DNA from: JBBDWJ01 sp040902925
Lineage (GTDB): Bacteria > Acidobacteriota > Terriglobia > Bryobacterales > UBA6623
Direction of reading: 5' to 3'
Assembly (NCBI GenBank): GCA_040902925.1
Contig: JBBDWJ010000133.1
Location: 1 to 5,577 of the forward strand
DNA: 5,577 nt
Positions 1-5,402 of this stretch are shown here, one piece after another. How positions within the stretch are numbered: position 1 is the stretch's first letter; every line of letters begins with the position of its first letter. The notes under the pieces were generated by a model. It was not told where the DNA came from. It ran no database searches and was given only the letters and a program-made list of their open reading frames with translations. The translations under genes were made by a program, and so were the position numbers.

Positions 1-437
1 GCGTCAAAGCCTTTGTTGCCAGACTTCGCGCCAGCGCGGTTGATGGCCTGGTCGAGCGTATTGCAGGTGAGGATGCCGTAGATCGTCGGCACGCCGGTTT
101 CGCGGCCGACAGCGGCGACGCCTTTGGCTGATTCCGAAGCGACGTAATCGAAATGCGGAGTCTCGCCACGGATCACCGCGCCCAGGCAGATCACGGCGTC
201 ATATCGGCCGCTGGAGGCCATTTCGCGGGCGACGATGGCGATTTCGAGCGAGCCGGGCACTTTGGCGACGTCGATGGCGTCGGCCGAAGCTCCGTTGCGG
301 CGTAGCGCATCGACCGCGCCGCCGAGCAGCCGGTCGGTGATGAAGCTGTTGAAGCGGCTCACCACGATGGCGAAGCGCAGGCCGCCGGCGCTCAGTTCGC
401 CCTCGATCAGCCGGTAGTCTTTGTCGGTGTTATCCAT
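1..437 (-). CDS. ribH: 6,7-dimethyl-8-ribityllumazine synthase (partial, C-terminal end off the window)
   Basis: Lumazine synthase joins 5-amino-6-ribitylamino-uracil to 3,4-dihydroxy-2-butanone 4-phosphate, the penultimate step of riboflavin synthesis, in the cytoplasm. I translated this strand by hand from the ATG at 437-435; 145 codons fit before the window edge, out of roughly 150-160 usual for the family. The family signatures appear in order: SRFN (residues 27-30, substrate pocket), VPGSLEI (60-66), GAVIRGETPHFDYV (86-99) with the catalytic-region His at 95, and the C-terminal GILTCNTLDQA...RAGAKSGNKG (121-143). A purine-rich AGAGGGA (447-441 on the minus strand) lies just upstream of the ATG. 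The gene follows the crotonase stop by 25 bp on the same strand, so co-transcription is likely. Identification is firm; only the last few residues are missing. Confidence 0.97.
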   Translation of the reverse strand, partial: MDNTDKDYRLIEGELSAGGLRFAIVVSRFNSFITDRLLGGAVDALRRNGASADAIDVAKVPGSLEIAIVAREMASSGRYDAVICLGAVIRGETPHFDYVASESAKGVAAVGRETGVPTIYGILTCNTLDQAINRAGAKSGNKGFD

Positions 438-462
438 CCGTCCCTCTGAGCCCTTTAAGCTC

Positions 463-1245
463 TCAACGGCCCTTAAACTCGGCTTTGCGCTTTTCGAGGA
501 AAGCGCGGGTGCCTTCGCGAATATCCTCGGTGGCGCAGCTCAGGCCGAACTGCGAAGCTTCCCACTGGAGGGCCGCGTCGAGCGGCATCTCCATTCCCCG
601 CTGGACTGCCTGCAGGCACAGCGCCACGGCAACCGGCCCGTTCCTTATTATTCTAGCGGCAAGTTCACGGGCGGTTGAGAGCAGTTGGTCACCAGGCACG
701 ACGCGATTGACCAAACCGATGCGGCAGGCCTCGTCGGCGGGGATCGGGTCGCCGGTGAGAATCATCTCCAACGCGCGGCCTTTGCCGACCAGCCGGGGCA
801 GCCGCTGCGTCCCGCCATAGCCGGGTACGATCCCCAGCTTCACTTCCGGCTGGCCGAGCTTCGCGTTTTCCGAAGCGATCCGAATATGGCAGGCCATCGC
901 CAGCTCGAGGCCGCCGCCAAGCGCGTAGCCGTTGATCGCGGCGATGACGGGCTTGGGGAGATTCTCGATTTGCGAAAAGACCTGCTGCCCCCGCAAACCC
1001 CAGTCGCGGCCTTCGATGGCGCTCAGGCCGCTCACCTGGTTGATATCCGCCCCCGCCACGAACGATTTGTCGCCCGCTCCCGTGAGGATGACCGCCTTGA
1101 CCGCCTCGTCAGCGGCGATGTCGCGAAAGCAGGCTTCCAGAGCGTCGATCGTCTCGATGTTGAGCGGATTCAGCTTCTCGGGCCGGTTCACTGTGACCAG
1201 CGCGACCGATTCCTCCACTTCGTACAGCAGGTTGGCGTAGGGCAT
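463..1245 (-). CDS. Enoyl-CoA hydratase/isomerase (crotonase superfamily)
   Basis: This is a 260-residue crotonase-fold protein, the usual length for a soluble enoyl-CoA hydratase, which adds water across the double bond of 2-enoyl-CoA in fatty-acid or related acyl-CoA breakdown. The oxyanion-hole segments are AGADI (64-68) and GYALGGGLELAMAC (106-119, Gly111). Both hydratase glutamates are present: Glu114 in GGGLELA and Glu134 in LGQPEVKLGIVPGYGG. YGGTQRLPRL (143-152) is also typical. Two catalytic Glu favour a true hydratase over isomerase or dehalogenase relatives, but the exact substrate cannot be read. The usual N-A-L-N near residue 26 is N-P-L-N here. The ATG at 1245 lacks a clear Shine-Dalgarno sequence, but the protein begins at the normal family position. 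It lies between ridA and ribH on one strand; a metabolic link to riboflavin synthesis is not apparent. Confidence 0.93.
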   Translation of the reverse strand: MPYANLLYEVEESVALVTVNRPEKLNPLNIETIDALEACFRDIAADEAVKAVILTGAGDKSFVAGADINQVSGLSAIEGRDWGLRGQQVFSQIENLPKPVIAAINGYALGGGLELAMACHIRIASENAKLGQPEVKLGIVPGYGGTQRLPRLVGKGRALEMILTGDPIPADEACRIGLVNRVVPGDQLLSTARELAARIIRNGPVAVALCLQAVQRGMEMPLDAALQWEASQFGLSCATEDIREGTRAFLEKRKAEFKGR

Positions 1246-1273
1246 TACGAGGTTTTGCTAGCTTTCCGAATCC

Positions 1274-1288
1274 GCGGCATCTTGCCGC
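1274..1288. other. Small GC hairpin upstream of the crotonase gene
   Basis: GCGGCATCTTGCCGC is a perfect 5-bp stem with a 5-nt loop, 29 bp upstream of the crotonase start. It has no U-run after it on the minus strand, so it is not a normal terminator. It may be a degenerate part of the neighbouring repeat element or an mRNA structure. The function is unknown. Confidence 0.35.
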
Positions 1289-1318
1289 ATCTCAGAACTG
1301 CCCGAGCGCACAACATCA

Positions 1319-1467
1319 ATCGCCGCAGGCGATCCGAGCCCCACCCGCAAGGGTGGGGTGCCATGCCTCGAACGGACTGGGAACTGGTTCTTCCTGCCAC
1401 TCGCAAACCGGACGACAGGCGCGCTGACCCCACCCTTGCGGGTGGGGCTCGGATCGCCTGCGGCGAT
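1319..1467. repeat. REPIN/MITE-like element: perfect 41-bp inverted repeats around a 67-bp spacer
   Basis: Left arm 1319-1359 and right arm 1427-1467 are exact reverse complements over 41 bp. Each arm holds two smaller palindromes: ATCGCC-GCA-GGCGAT (left arm 1319-1333) and CCCCACCC-GCAA-GGGTGGGG (left arm 1339-1358, 8-bp stem). Outside the core, AACATC at 1312-1317 and its complement at the right edge continue the symmetry after a 3-bp shift. The 67-bp spacer has no recognisable gene. Two REP-like units in inverted orientation are the layout of a REPIN mobilised by a RAYT transposase; a small MITE is the alternative. No target-site duplication is visible. The element fills most of the 275-bp gap between ridA and the crotonase, where it could form strong mRNA structure and alter downstream expression. 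Confidence 0.8.
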
Positions 1468-1520
1468 GTTCTGCCTCAGCATTCCCGCGGTCCGTTGGCG
1501 ATGCGTCCGCTTCCCAGTTA

Positions 1521-1910
1521 CTAAGCGTTCACGGGCTTGTAAGCCACGCAGTCGATCTCGACCTTAATACTCCTGCCCGGCAGGGTCGCCTGCACCGTCG
1601 TGCGCGCCGGCTTCGCCTTCCCAAAATACTCGCTGTAGACTTCGTTCATCTCCGCGAAATCCCGCACATCGGTCAGAAACACCGAGCACTTGACCACGTC
1701 CTCGAAACTGGCCCCTGCCGCTTGCAGGATCGAACCAATGTTGTCGAGTGTGCGGCGGGTCTCCTGGGCCGCGGTGCCCACTTCGAATTCGTTGGTTTGG
1801 GGATTGATCGCGGCTTGTCCCGAGACGTAAATGAAGTCCCCCGCACGGACGGCGTGTGAGTAAGGCCCTTTGGGCTGCGGCGCACCGGGCGCAATAATTC
1901 GCTCTAGCAT
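1521..1910 (-). CDS. ridA: RidA family enamine/imine deaminase (YjgF/YER057c/UK114)
   Basis: RidA hydrolyses reactive 2-aminoacrylate and related enamines/imines released by PLP enzymes to 2-ketoacids and ammonia, in the cytoplasm as a trimer. The protein has 129 residues, the standard family length. Diagnostic residues are Tyr17 in GPYSHA (15-20), the VSGQ segment (29-32), Arg103 in KPARTTVQ (the carboxylate-binding arginine typical of active RidA), and Glu118 in KVEIDCVA. The open frame runs further upstream, but the ATG at 1910 is chosen because the protein starts at the family position and AAAGGTG lies about 6 nt before it. It follows the PLP enzyme gene by 106 bp on the same strand, and that enzyme family can generate exactly this kind of intermediate. 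A REPIN-like element lies just downstream. Confidence 0.95.
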   Translation of the reverse strand: MLERIIAPGAPQPKGPYSHAVRAGDFIYVSGQAAINPQTNEFEVGTAAQETRRTLDNIGSILQAAGASFEDVVKCSVFLTDVRDFAEMNEVYSEYFGKAKPARTTVQATLPGRSIKVEIDCVAYKPVNA

Positions 1911-2016
1911 GAAACACCTTTCTGTGATGTGGCTCGATGGGGGTACGACTGGACCGCAGGCTGTTCCTTCACCCCGCCCCACGGGAGGCGTTGCCCACCG
2001 GATTCTTCGACAGCCC

Positions 2017-3111
2017 CTATTGTAGTTTGCCGCGGCCCTCGACGTTCCAGACTTCCTCGACCGTTTCCCCGCGCACGCCGTAGACTTTTTCGTGCATGTT
2101 GACCGCCACGCAGATGTGGTTGGGAATAATCCGGACGCGGTCGCCAATCTTGAAGCTTTGCCCGGCACTTTCCAGGTCGAGGTAGCCGTGCTCCTCATTC
2201 ATCTTGTAGAAGCGCGCTTCGGGGGCTTCTACGACTCTGCCGAAAGTACCCTCATCTGAGCCCGGTAGCGAATCGGACGTAAACGTCTTCGAGCCGCCGT
2301 CGACGATGGCGGCCTTGTCGCGTGGCGTGGAAACGACGGTTGTCATGATGGTCGCGGCGCAATCGTCCCAGGTGCACACGCCGGCGGTGACCTGCGTGCG
2401 GTCGTTGAACACGTAGGTGCCCGGCCGCACTTCGTTCACACCTTCGATCGTATGCGAGCAATAGAGCGTCGGGCTCGAGCCGCCGCTGACAATGCGCAGC
2501 GGCAGCCCCGCCTTCTGAAAATCGTCGCGGATTCCGGCAACCGCCTTCCTCAGGTTGTCGAGGCCCTCGGGTCCGTTGGGGGCGTTCGCCCAAAAATGTC
2601 CCGGATAGAACTCGACGCCATCGAGACGCAGGCCGGGCAGGCGATCGACCTCCTGGGCCAACGCGACAAGCGCCGGCCCAGGCTCGAGCCCGCAGCGCCG
2701 CATGCCGACGTCGGCTTCAACCAATACTCCGACCGTCACCCCGGCCCGCCCGGCGGCTTGCGACAACCCTTGCGCGGCTTCGACACTATCGAGCGCCACG
2801 GTGAGATTCGTTTTCTTCGCGACTTCGACAAGACGGCCGAGCTTGGTGGCGCCCAGAATCGGATAGGCGATGAGCAGTTCGGGCGTTCCGCTCGACAGCA
2901 TCACCTCAGCCTCGCCGACTTTCGCCACGGTGAGTCCTACCGCGCCGAGATCGAGCTGCATGCGGCCGATCGCGGGGTTCTTGTGCGTCTTGGTGTGCGG
3001 ACGCAGCCGCAGGCCGTGCTGCGAACAATAGTTGGCGACGCGCCGCAGGTTATTCTCGAGCCGGTCGAGATCGATCAGCAGCGCCGGAGTGTCAAGCTCG
3101 GATACGTGCAT
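2017..3111 (-). CDS. D-serine dehydratase-like / D-threonine aldolase-like PLP enzyme (fold-type III)
   Basis: The 364-residue protein combines an alanine-racemase-like TIM barrel with a C-terminal beta domain, the architecture of eukaryotic-type D-serine dehydratase (DSD1) and D-threonine aldolase. Lys41 in LRPHTKTHKNP (36-46) is the expected PLP Schiff-base lysine. SGGSSPT (209-215) and RPGTYVFND (229-237) match the phosphate-binding and following regions. His332 and Cys334 in PNHICVAVN are the HxC metal site of the family (Zn in DSD1). Dehydratase and aldolase cannot be told apart by eye; the ridA neighbour slightly favours an enamine-producing reaction. The ATG at 3111 is chosen because homologues begin close to ELDTPALLIDLDRLE. 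In-frame alternatives exist at ATG 3204 and TTG 3228, the former only 5 nt after the upstream stop; they would add an Arg-rich stretch, and none of the starts has a good Shine-Dalgarno sequence. Confidence 0.9.
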   Translation of the reverse strand: MHVSELDTPALLIDLDRLENNLRRVANYCSQHGLRLRPHTKTHKNPAIGRMQLDLGAVGLTVAKVGEAEVMLSSGTPELLIAYPILGATKLGRLVEVAKKTNLTVALDSVEAAQGLSQAAGRAGVTVGVLVEADVGMRRCGLEPGPALVALAQEVDRLPGLRLDGVEFYPGHFWANAPNGPEGLDNLRKAVAGIRDDFQKAGLPLRIVSGGSSPTLYCSHTIEGVNEVRPGTYVFNDRTQVTAGVCTWDDCAATIMTTVVSTPRDKAAIVDGGSKTFTSDSLPGSDEGTFGRVVEAPEARFYKMNEEHGYLDLESAGQSFKIGDRVRIIPNHICVAVNMHEKVYGVRGETVEEVWNVEGRGKLQ

Positions 3112-3169
3112 TAGGCAATGATACGGCAGGCCGATCGAGTGGCGGAGAGCCGGGTTGGCCGGCGAACCG

Positions 3170-3190
3170 CTGCCGCGCCGGCGGCGGCAG
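3170..3190. other. GC-rich intergenic hairpin inside the minus-strand gene block
   Basis: CTGCCGC and GCGGCAG form a perfect 7-bp stem around a 7-nt GC-rich loop in the 98 bp between the exported protein stop and the preferred PLP enzyme start. No U-tract follows on the minus strand, so it is not an intrinsic terminator. It could modulate read-through or mRNA processing. If translation of the PLP enzyme actually begins at 3204, the stem lies inside coding sequence instead. Confidence 0.4.
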
Positions 3191-3209
3191 AGTTTCGCGG
3201 CCATTGAAA

Positions 3210-3704
3210 TCAGTAAACCGTAAAGCAAAAAACGTCGTTGGTACCGTCGGGAGTGAGGGCGTATTCGCCCCGCTCCAGGCTCTCATCGACGCGGACCTTG
3301 AACAGTCCTTTCGAAAGGGGAAACACCGAAAGGATGAGCGGCACCGGGTTCCGTTTTTGCTTTTTCTCGTTGATTGTGATCTCGCGCCGCCCGTTGCGCA
3401 CTTCGAGAGCATACAGCCGCAGAGAGTTCGGATCGAGCTTCTCGCTGAGCAAAAGAAATTCCGGACCAGCCAGTGGCGTGCGCGTCGTCGAAGTCGCTCC
3501 CGGCACGTAGTAGGTGAGGTCGTTTTTCTTGCGCTCCTCGCCGGCCACAAAATGTACTGTCTCGACGACGTTGCCGGCGTGCAACAGATAAGGGATATCG
3601 GCCTTGGACGGGGTGATCTCGGCATTCTGCGCGAATGCTGCGACCGCTAAAACGGCCGCCAGAGCCACGCACAATCCGATTCGTTTTTCTCGCCGTAGAA
3701 ACAT
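3210..3704 (-). CDS. Small exported protein of unknown function
   Basis: The protein has 164 residues. The N-terminus is a classical Sec signal peptide: basic MFLRREKR, a hydrophobic core GLCVALAAVLAVAAF, and a likely cleavage after AFA (about residue 25, AFA/QNAE). The mature part is charged and looks beta-rich: ADIPYLLHAGNVVETVHF (35-52), YYVPGAT (65-71), ALEVRNGRREI, then GEYALTPDGTNDVFCFTVY at the end. No catalytic motif is visible. The pattern resembles a family of small secreted proteins I associate with Acidobacteriota, but I cannot name it. The ATG at 3704 is supported by GGGAGGG about 6 nt upstream and by the signal peptide. It is the first gene of the minus-strand block, directly behind a candidate promoter/operator. 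Confidence 0.8.
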   Translation of the reverse strand: MFLRREKRIGLCVALAAVLAVAAFAQNAEITPSKADIPYLLHAGNVVETVHFVAGEERKKNDLTYYVPGATSTTRTPLAGPEFLLLSEKLDPNSLRLYALEVRNGRREITINEKKQKRNPVPLILSVFPLSKGLFKVRVDESLERGEYALTPDGTNDVFCFTVY

Positions 3705-3724
3705 GGGCGACCCTCCCGAGGACC

Positions 3725-3742
3725 TTGTACTGCATTGTACAA
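3725..3742. promoter_or_regulatory. Dyad TTGTAC-N6-GTACAA, candidate operator
   Basis: TTGTACTGCATTGTACAA has perfect 6-bp arms around TGCATT. It overlaps the proposed -10 element of the minus-strand gene block and lies 20 bp upstream of the exported protein start, the usual place for a repressor site. The regulator is not encoded in the window and is unknown. Confidence 0.45.
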
Positions 3743-3762
3743 AGCGGGTTCGCGTGCGGCAA
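3734..3762 (-). promoter_or_regulatory. Candidate sigma-70-type promoter for the exported protein and following genes
   Basis: Reading the minus strand, TTGCCG (3762-3757) is followed after exactly 17 nt by TACAAT (3739-3734), matching TTGACA at 4 of 6 and TATAAT at 5 of 6. Transcription would begin near 3727, giving a leader of about 20 nt that includes the GGGAGGG ribosome binding site. Confidence 0.45.
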
Positions 3763-3890
3763 AGTCTTGCGGCAGCGCGGCTTCACCATTGTTGCCGTCC
3801 AATCCGCCCGAAAAGAGTGTGCCCGGCAAAGCAAGACCGTGCTGTTAGACTGGGAATCCCCGGCTCTGCCGTGATTCTGTGTCGGGATCA

Positions 3891-3904
3891 CGGCCAGAAG
3901 GCCG
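3891..3904 (+). other. Leader hairpin upstream of the ArsC-like gene
   Basis: CGGCC-AGAA-GGCCG is a 5-bp stem with a tetraloop, 33 bp before the ATG. A second possible stem, GTGAT/ATCAC (3871-3875 with 3887-3891), overlaps it by one base, so the two would compete. No known riboswitch is recognised, and no convincing promoter for the plus-strand gene was found in 3705-3937. Confidence 0.3.
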
Positions 3905-3927
3905 GAAACATTTGACCAGGACCGTTT

Positions 3928-3934
3928 AGGAGAG
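3928..3934 (+). promoter_or_regulatory. Strong ribosome binding site of the ArsC-like gene
   Basis: AGGAGAG lies a few nucleotides before the ATG at 3938 (5 nt from the AGGAG core). It matters because it supports translation starting upstream of the in-frame TGA at 3971, and not at the TTG at 4001, which has no such site. Confidence 0.8.
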
Positions 3935-3937
3935 TTT

Positions 3938-4282
3938 ATGGCCCGAATCCGTTTCTACCAAAAGCCCACCTGAACAAGCTGCCGCAAAGCAAGAAGTTTC
4001 TTGCTCGACCACGGCGCTGAGCTCGATTTCGTCGATCTCAACAAAGGTTTAAGCGTCGAACAACTCGACGAGTTGATCGGCAAGCGCGACTATCGCCTGT
4101 TCCTGAATTCCCGCAACGAGATGTATCGCGAGCGCGGCATGAAGGAAAACCCGCCTCCGCGCGCGGAAGCTCTGCGGCTGATGTCCGAAAACCCGAACCT
4201 GATCAAACGCCCGGTGGTAGTGAAAGGGAAAACGATCACGCTGGGCTTTGACGAGGCTGCGTTGAACGAGATCCTCAAGTAG
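3938..4282 (+). CDS. ArsC/Spx/YffB-family thioredoxin-fold protein, candidate selenoprotein (UGA at codon 12)
   Basis: Reading ATG 3938 to TAG 4280-4282 gives 114 residues if the single in-frame TGA at 3971-3973 is read through. The N-terminus MARIRFYQKPT-U-TSCRKARSFLLDHG is the ArsC/Spx redox segment (beta strand, then CXXC, then helix), with TGA in place of the first Cys; residue 12 is also the catalytic Cys position in R773 ArsC. Later family marks are FVDLNKG (31-37), LFLNSRNEMYRERGM (54-68; Arg59) and LIKRPVVVKGKTITLGF (88-104; Arg91 and cis-Pro92). Length is near YffB (about 118). Upstream and downstream parts are in one frame, so a frameshift is not the cause, and no other lesion is seen. 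The likely role is a thiol/selenol reductase, possibly glutaredoxin-linked; true arsenate reduction is not shown. Alternatives are a Cys-to-stop point mutation (TGC to TGA) or a sequencing error. Confidence 0.75.
3981..4015 (+). promoter_or_regulatory. Candidate bacterial SECIS element
   Basis: Fifteen nt after the TGA, GCAAGA (3989-3994) pairs with TCTTGC (3999-4004) around the loop AGTT (3995-3998); A3988-T4005 adds a seventh pair. After an internal loop, GCCG (3981-3984) can pair with CGGC (4012-4015). The apical loop begins 22 nt after the TGA and has G at its second position. Bacterial SECIS elements are known to be short stem-loops just downstream of UGA with a G among the first two loop bases, so both position and loop agree. 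The structure is drawn by hand and not energy-evaluated. Confidence 0.65.
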
Positions 4283-4294
4283 CTACACGTCTAT

Positions 4295-5155
4295 TTACAC
4301 ATCGCAAAGCGCGACCGCTTCGCGCAGCGAGGTCATCGGGTCCCGCTTGGGGATGAACTCATGCGCGTAGTAGCCGTCGAAACCCAAATCGACGATGGCC
4401 TGCGAAATCGCCGCGTAGTTCAACTCCTGCGTGGCGTCGATTTCGTTGCGGCCGGGGTTCCCTCCGGTATGGAAGTGGCCCATCCATTTGTAGTTGTCGC
4501 GGATCGTGCGGATGACGTCTCCCTCCATGATCTGCATGTGGTAGATGTCATAAAGCAGCTTGAAGCGCGGTGAGTCGACCCGCTCGCACAACTCAACGCC
4601 CCAGGCGGTTTTGTCGCATTGGTAATCTGCGTGGTTCACCTTGCTGTTGAGAAGCTCCATGATGATGGTCACGCCCAGATCTTCGGCCTGCGCTTTGACT
4701 TTGTTGAGCAGCAGCGCGCAGTTGTCCCAAGCCTCTTCGTCGGAAACGTCGCGGCGGTTGCCCGAGAAGCAGATCAGGTTGGGCACGTCGTGCTCTTTGG
4801 CGATCGGAAGCAAACGCCGGAAGTTGGCCTCGATCGTGCTGTGATTGGCCTTGACGTTGAGCCCGTCGGGAATCGGGTTCACGCCGCTGCCCACCGCGCA
4901 GACCAGCCCGTGCTTCTTGACGACGGGCCACTCCTCTTCGGTCAGCAATTCGACCGAGACAATACCCATCGCCGCGGCGTTCTGCGACAGCTCTTCGAGC
5001 GACATGTCTCGATAGCACCATTTGCAAACGGACTGCTTCAAGCGTCCCTTCGTGACCACTTTGCCTCCCTGCGGCGCTGACGTCCCGACGCCCGCCGCGG
5101 CCGATAAGGCGGCTGCGCCGGCAATCATAGAACGGCGTGTGATTTGTTTCGTCAT
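4295..5155 (-). CDS. Tat-exported sugar isomerase/epimerase-like TIM-barrel protein (hydroxypyruvate isomerase-like)
   Basis: This 286-residue protein begins with a twin-arginine signal (TRRSMIAGAAALSAAAGVGTSA, residues 6-27), so the folded enzyme is probably exported. The rest is an AP-endonuclease-2/xylose-isomerase-type TIM barrel resembling Hyi: KWCYRDMSLEEL (45-56), SVELLTEEEW (67-76), LICFSGNRRD (127-136), IIMELLNSKVNHADYQ (164-179), LLYDIYHMQIMEGD (200-213), GHFHTGGNPGRNEID (226-240) and YYAHEFIPKRDP (262-273). Glu167, Asp203, His229 and Glu266 are the expected divalent-metal and acid/base residues. It could isomerise hydroxypyruvate or another small sugar acid; the substrate is unknown. 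The ATG at 5155 is supported by AAGGAGA 10 nt upstream (5172-5166) and by the signal peptide. It ends 12 bp from the convergent ArsC-like gene, with no terminator visible between them. Confidence 0.9.
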   Translation of the reverse strand: MTKQITRRSMIAGAAALSAAAGVGTSAPQGGKVVTKGRLKQSVCKWCYRDMSLEELSQNAAAMGIVSVELLTEEEWPVVKKHGLVCAVGSGVNPIPDGLNVKANHSTIEANFRRLLPIAKEHDVPNLICFSGNRRDVSDEEAWDNCALLLNKVKAQAEDLGVTIIMELLNSKVNHADYQCDKTAWGVELCERVDSPRFKLLYDIYHMQIMEGDVIRTIRDNYKWMGHFHTGGNPGRNEIDATQELNYAAISQAIVDLGFDGYYAHEFIPKRDPMTSLREAVALCDV

Positions 5156-5402
5156 GGATACGGTTTCTCCTTAGCAAAATGGAGTCCACGGCCTCGGGTC
5201 TACGACCGATGATCCCGCGTGAGAGCTGAGGTCGGTCTACGGTTGAAGGTTCATCGGTTGGCAACCAAGGAAGCGCAAAATCTCGCCGGACTGGGATATC
5301 ACTCCACTTCCAACCGAGGGATACCCCAGTTCTTTCCCGACTCCACTGGGTCGGAGGATCGGGTCCACTTTCTGTGATCTCACCCGTTCAGGGCCTTTCT
5401 GG
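5156..5402 (-). other. Long untranslated leader of the isomerase-like gene
   Basis: This is most of the 327-bp gene-free stretch 5156-5482. No protein with family features was found on either strand; the minus-frame opening through it is only the shadow frame of the isomerase gene extended upstream. If the promoter at 5430-5403 is used, about 240 nt of leader precede the ATG. It holds a possible 10-bp stem with one mismatch (5203-5212 with 5251-5260) and the longer stem at 5290-5330. No known riboswitch class is recognised. Confidence 0.4.
5290..5330. other. Hairpin in the leader of the isomerase-like gene
   Basis: ACTGGGATATC (5290-5300) and GATACCCCAGT (5320-5330) are inverted repeats over 11 bp with one mismatch, around a 19-nt loop. 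There is no T-tract on either side, so a terminator is unlikely. It may be a leader structure or a decayed small repeat. Confidence 0.45.

Noticed and set aside
685..1524. 279-residue plus-strand open frame
   Set aside because: It is antisense to the crotonase gene and runs through the inverted repeat. The composition is rich in Arg, Asp and Pro, with no family motifs; it is a GC-rich shadow frame.
1911..2016. Intrinsic terminator between the PLP enzyme gene and ridA
   Set aside because: The spacer is GC-rich, but I found no stable stem followed by a T-run on the minus strand, so read-through is assumed.
2452..3114. 220-residue plus-strand open frame
   Set aside because: It is antisense to the well-supported PLP enzyme gene and has no recognisable domain.
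3092..3891. Two long minus-strand open frames (3092-3625 and 3283-3891)
   Set aside because: Both overlap the exported protein gene in other frames, are Arg/Ser-rich and lack motifs. The frame 3210-3704 has a signal peptide and a ribosome binding site instead.
3871..3937. Riboswitch upstream of the ArsC-like gene
   Set aside because: Only two short overlapping stems are seen. No conserved core of a known riboswitch class is recognisable.
3971..3973. Explaining the TGA by a frameshift
   Set aside because: Residues before and after the TGA are in the same frame and both match the family, so no indel is needed. Only Sec decoding, a point mutation or a base-call error remain.
4001..4282. Separate short gene starting at TTG 4001
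   Set aside because: It is the post-TGA part of the ArsC-like gene. TTG 4001 has no ribosome binding site and falls inside the thioredoxin fold after the redox motif, while ATG 3938 has a strong AGGAG and encodes the missing strand and active site in the same frame.
4593..5264. 223-residue minus-strand open frame reaching upstream of the isomerase gene
   Set aside because: It is a shadow in a different frame of the isomerase gene, Arg/Gln-rich. Its upstream part looked like a possible transposase remnant, but the translation shows no transposase motif.
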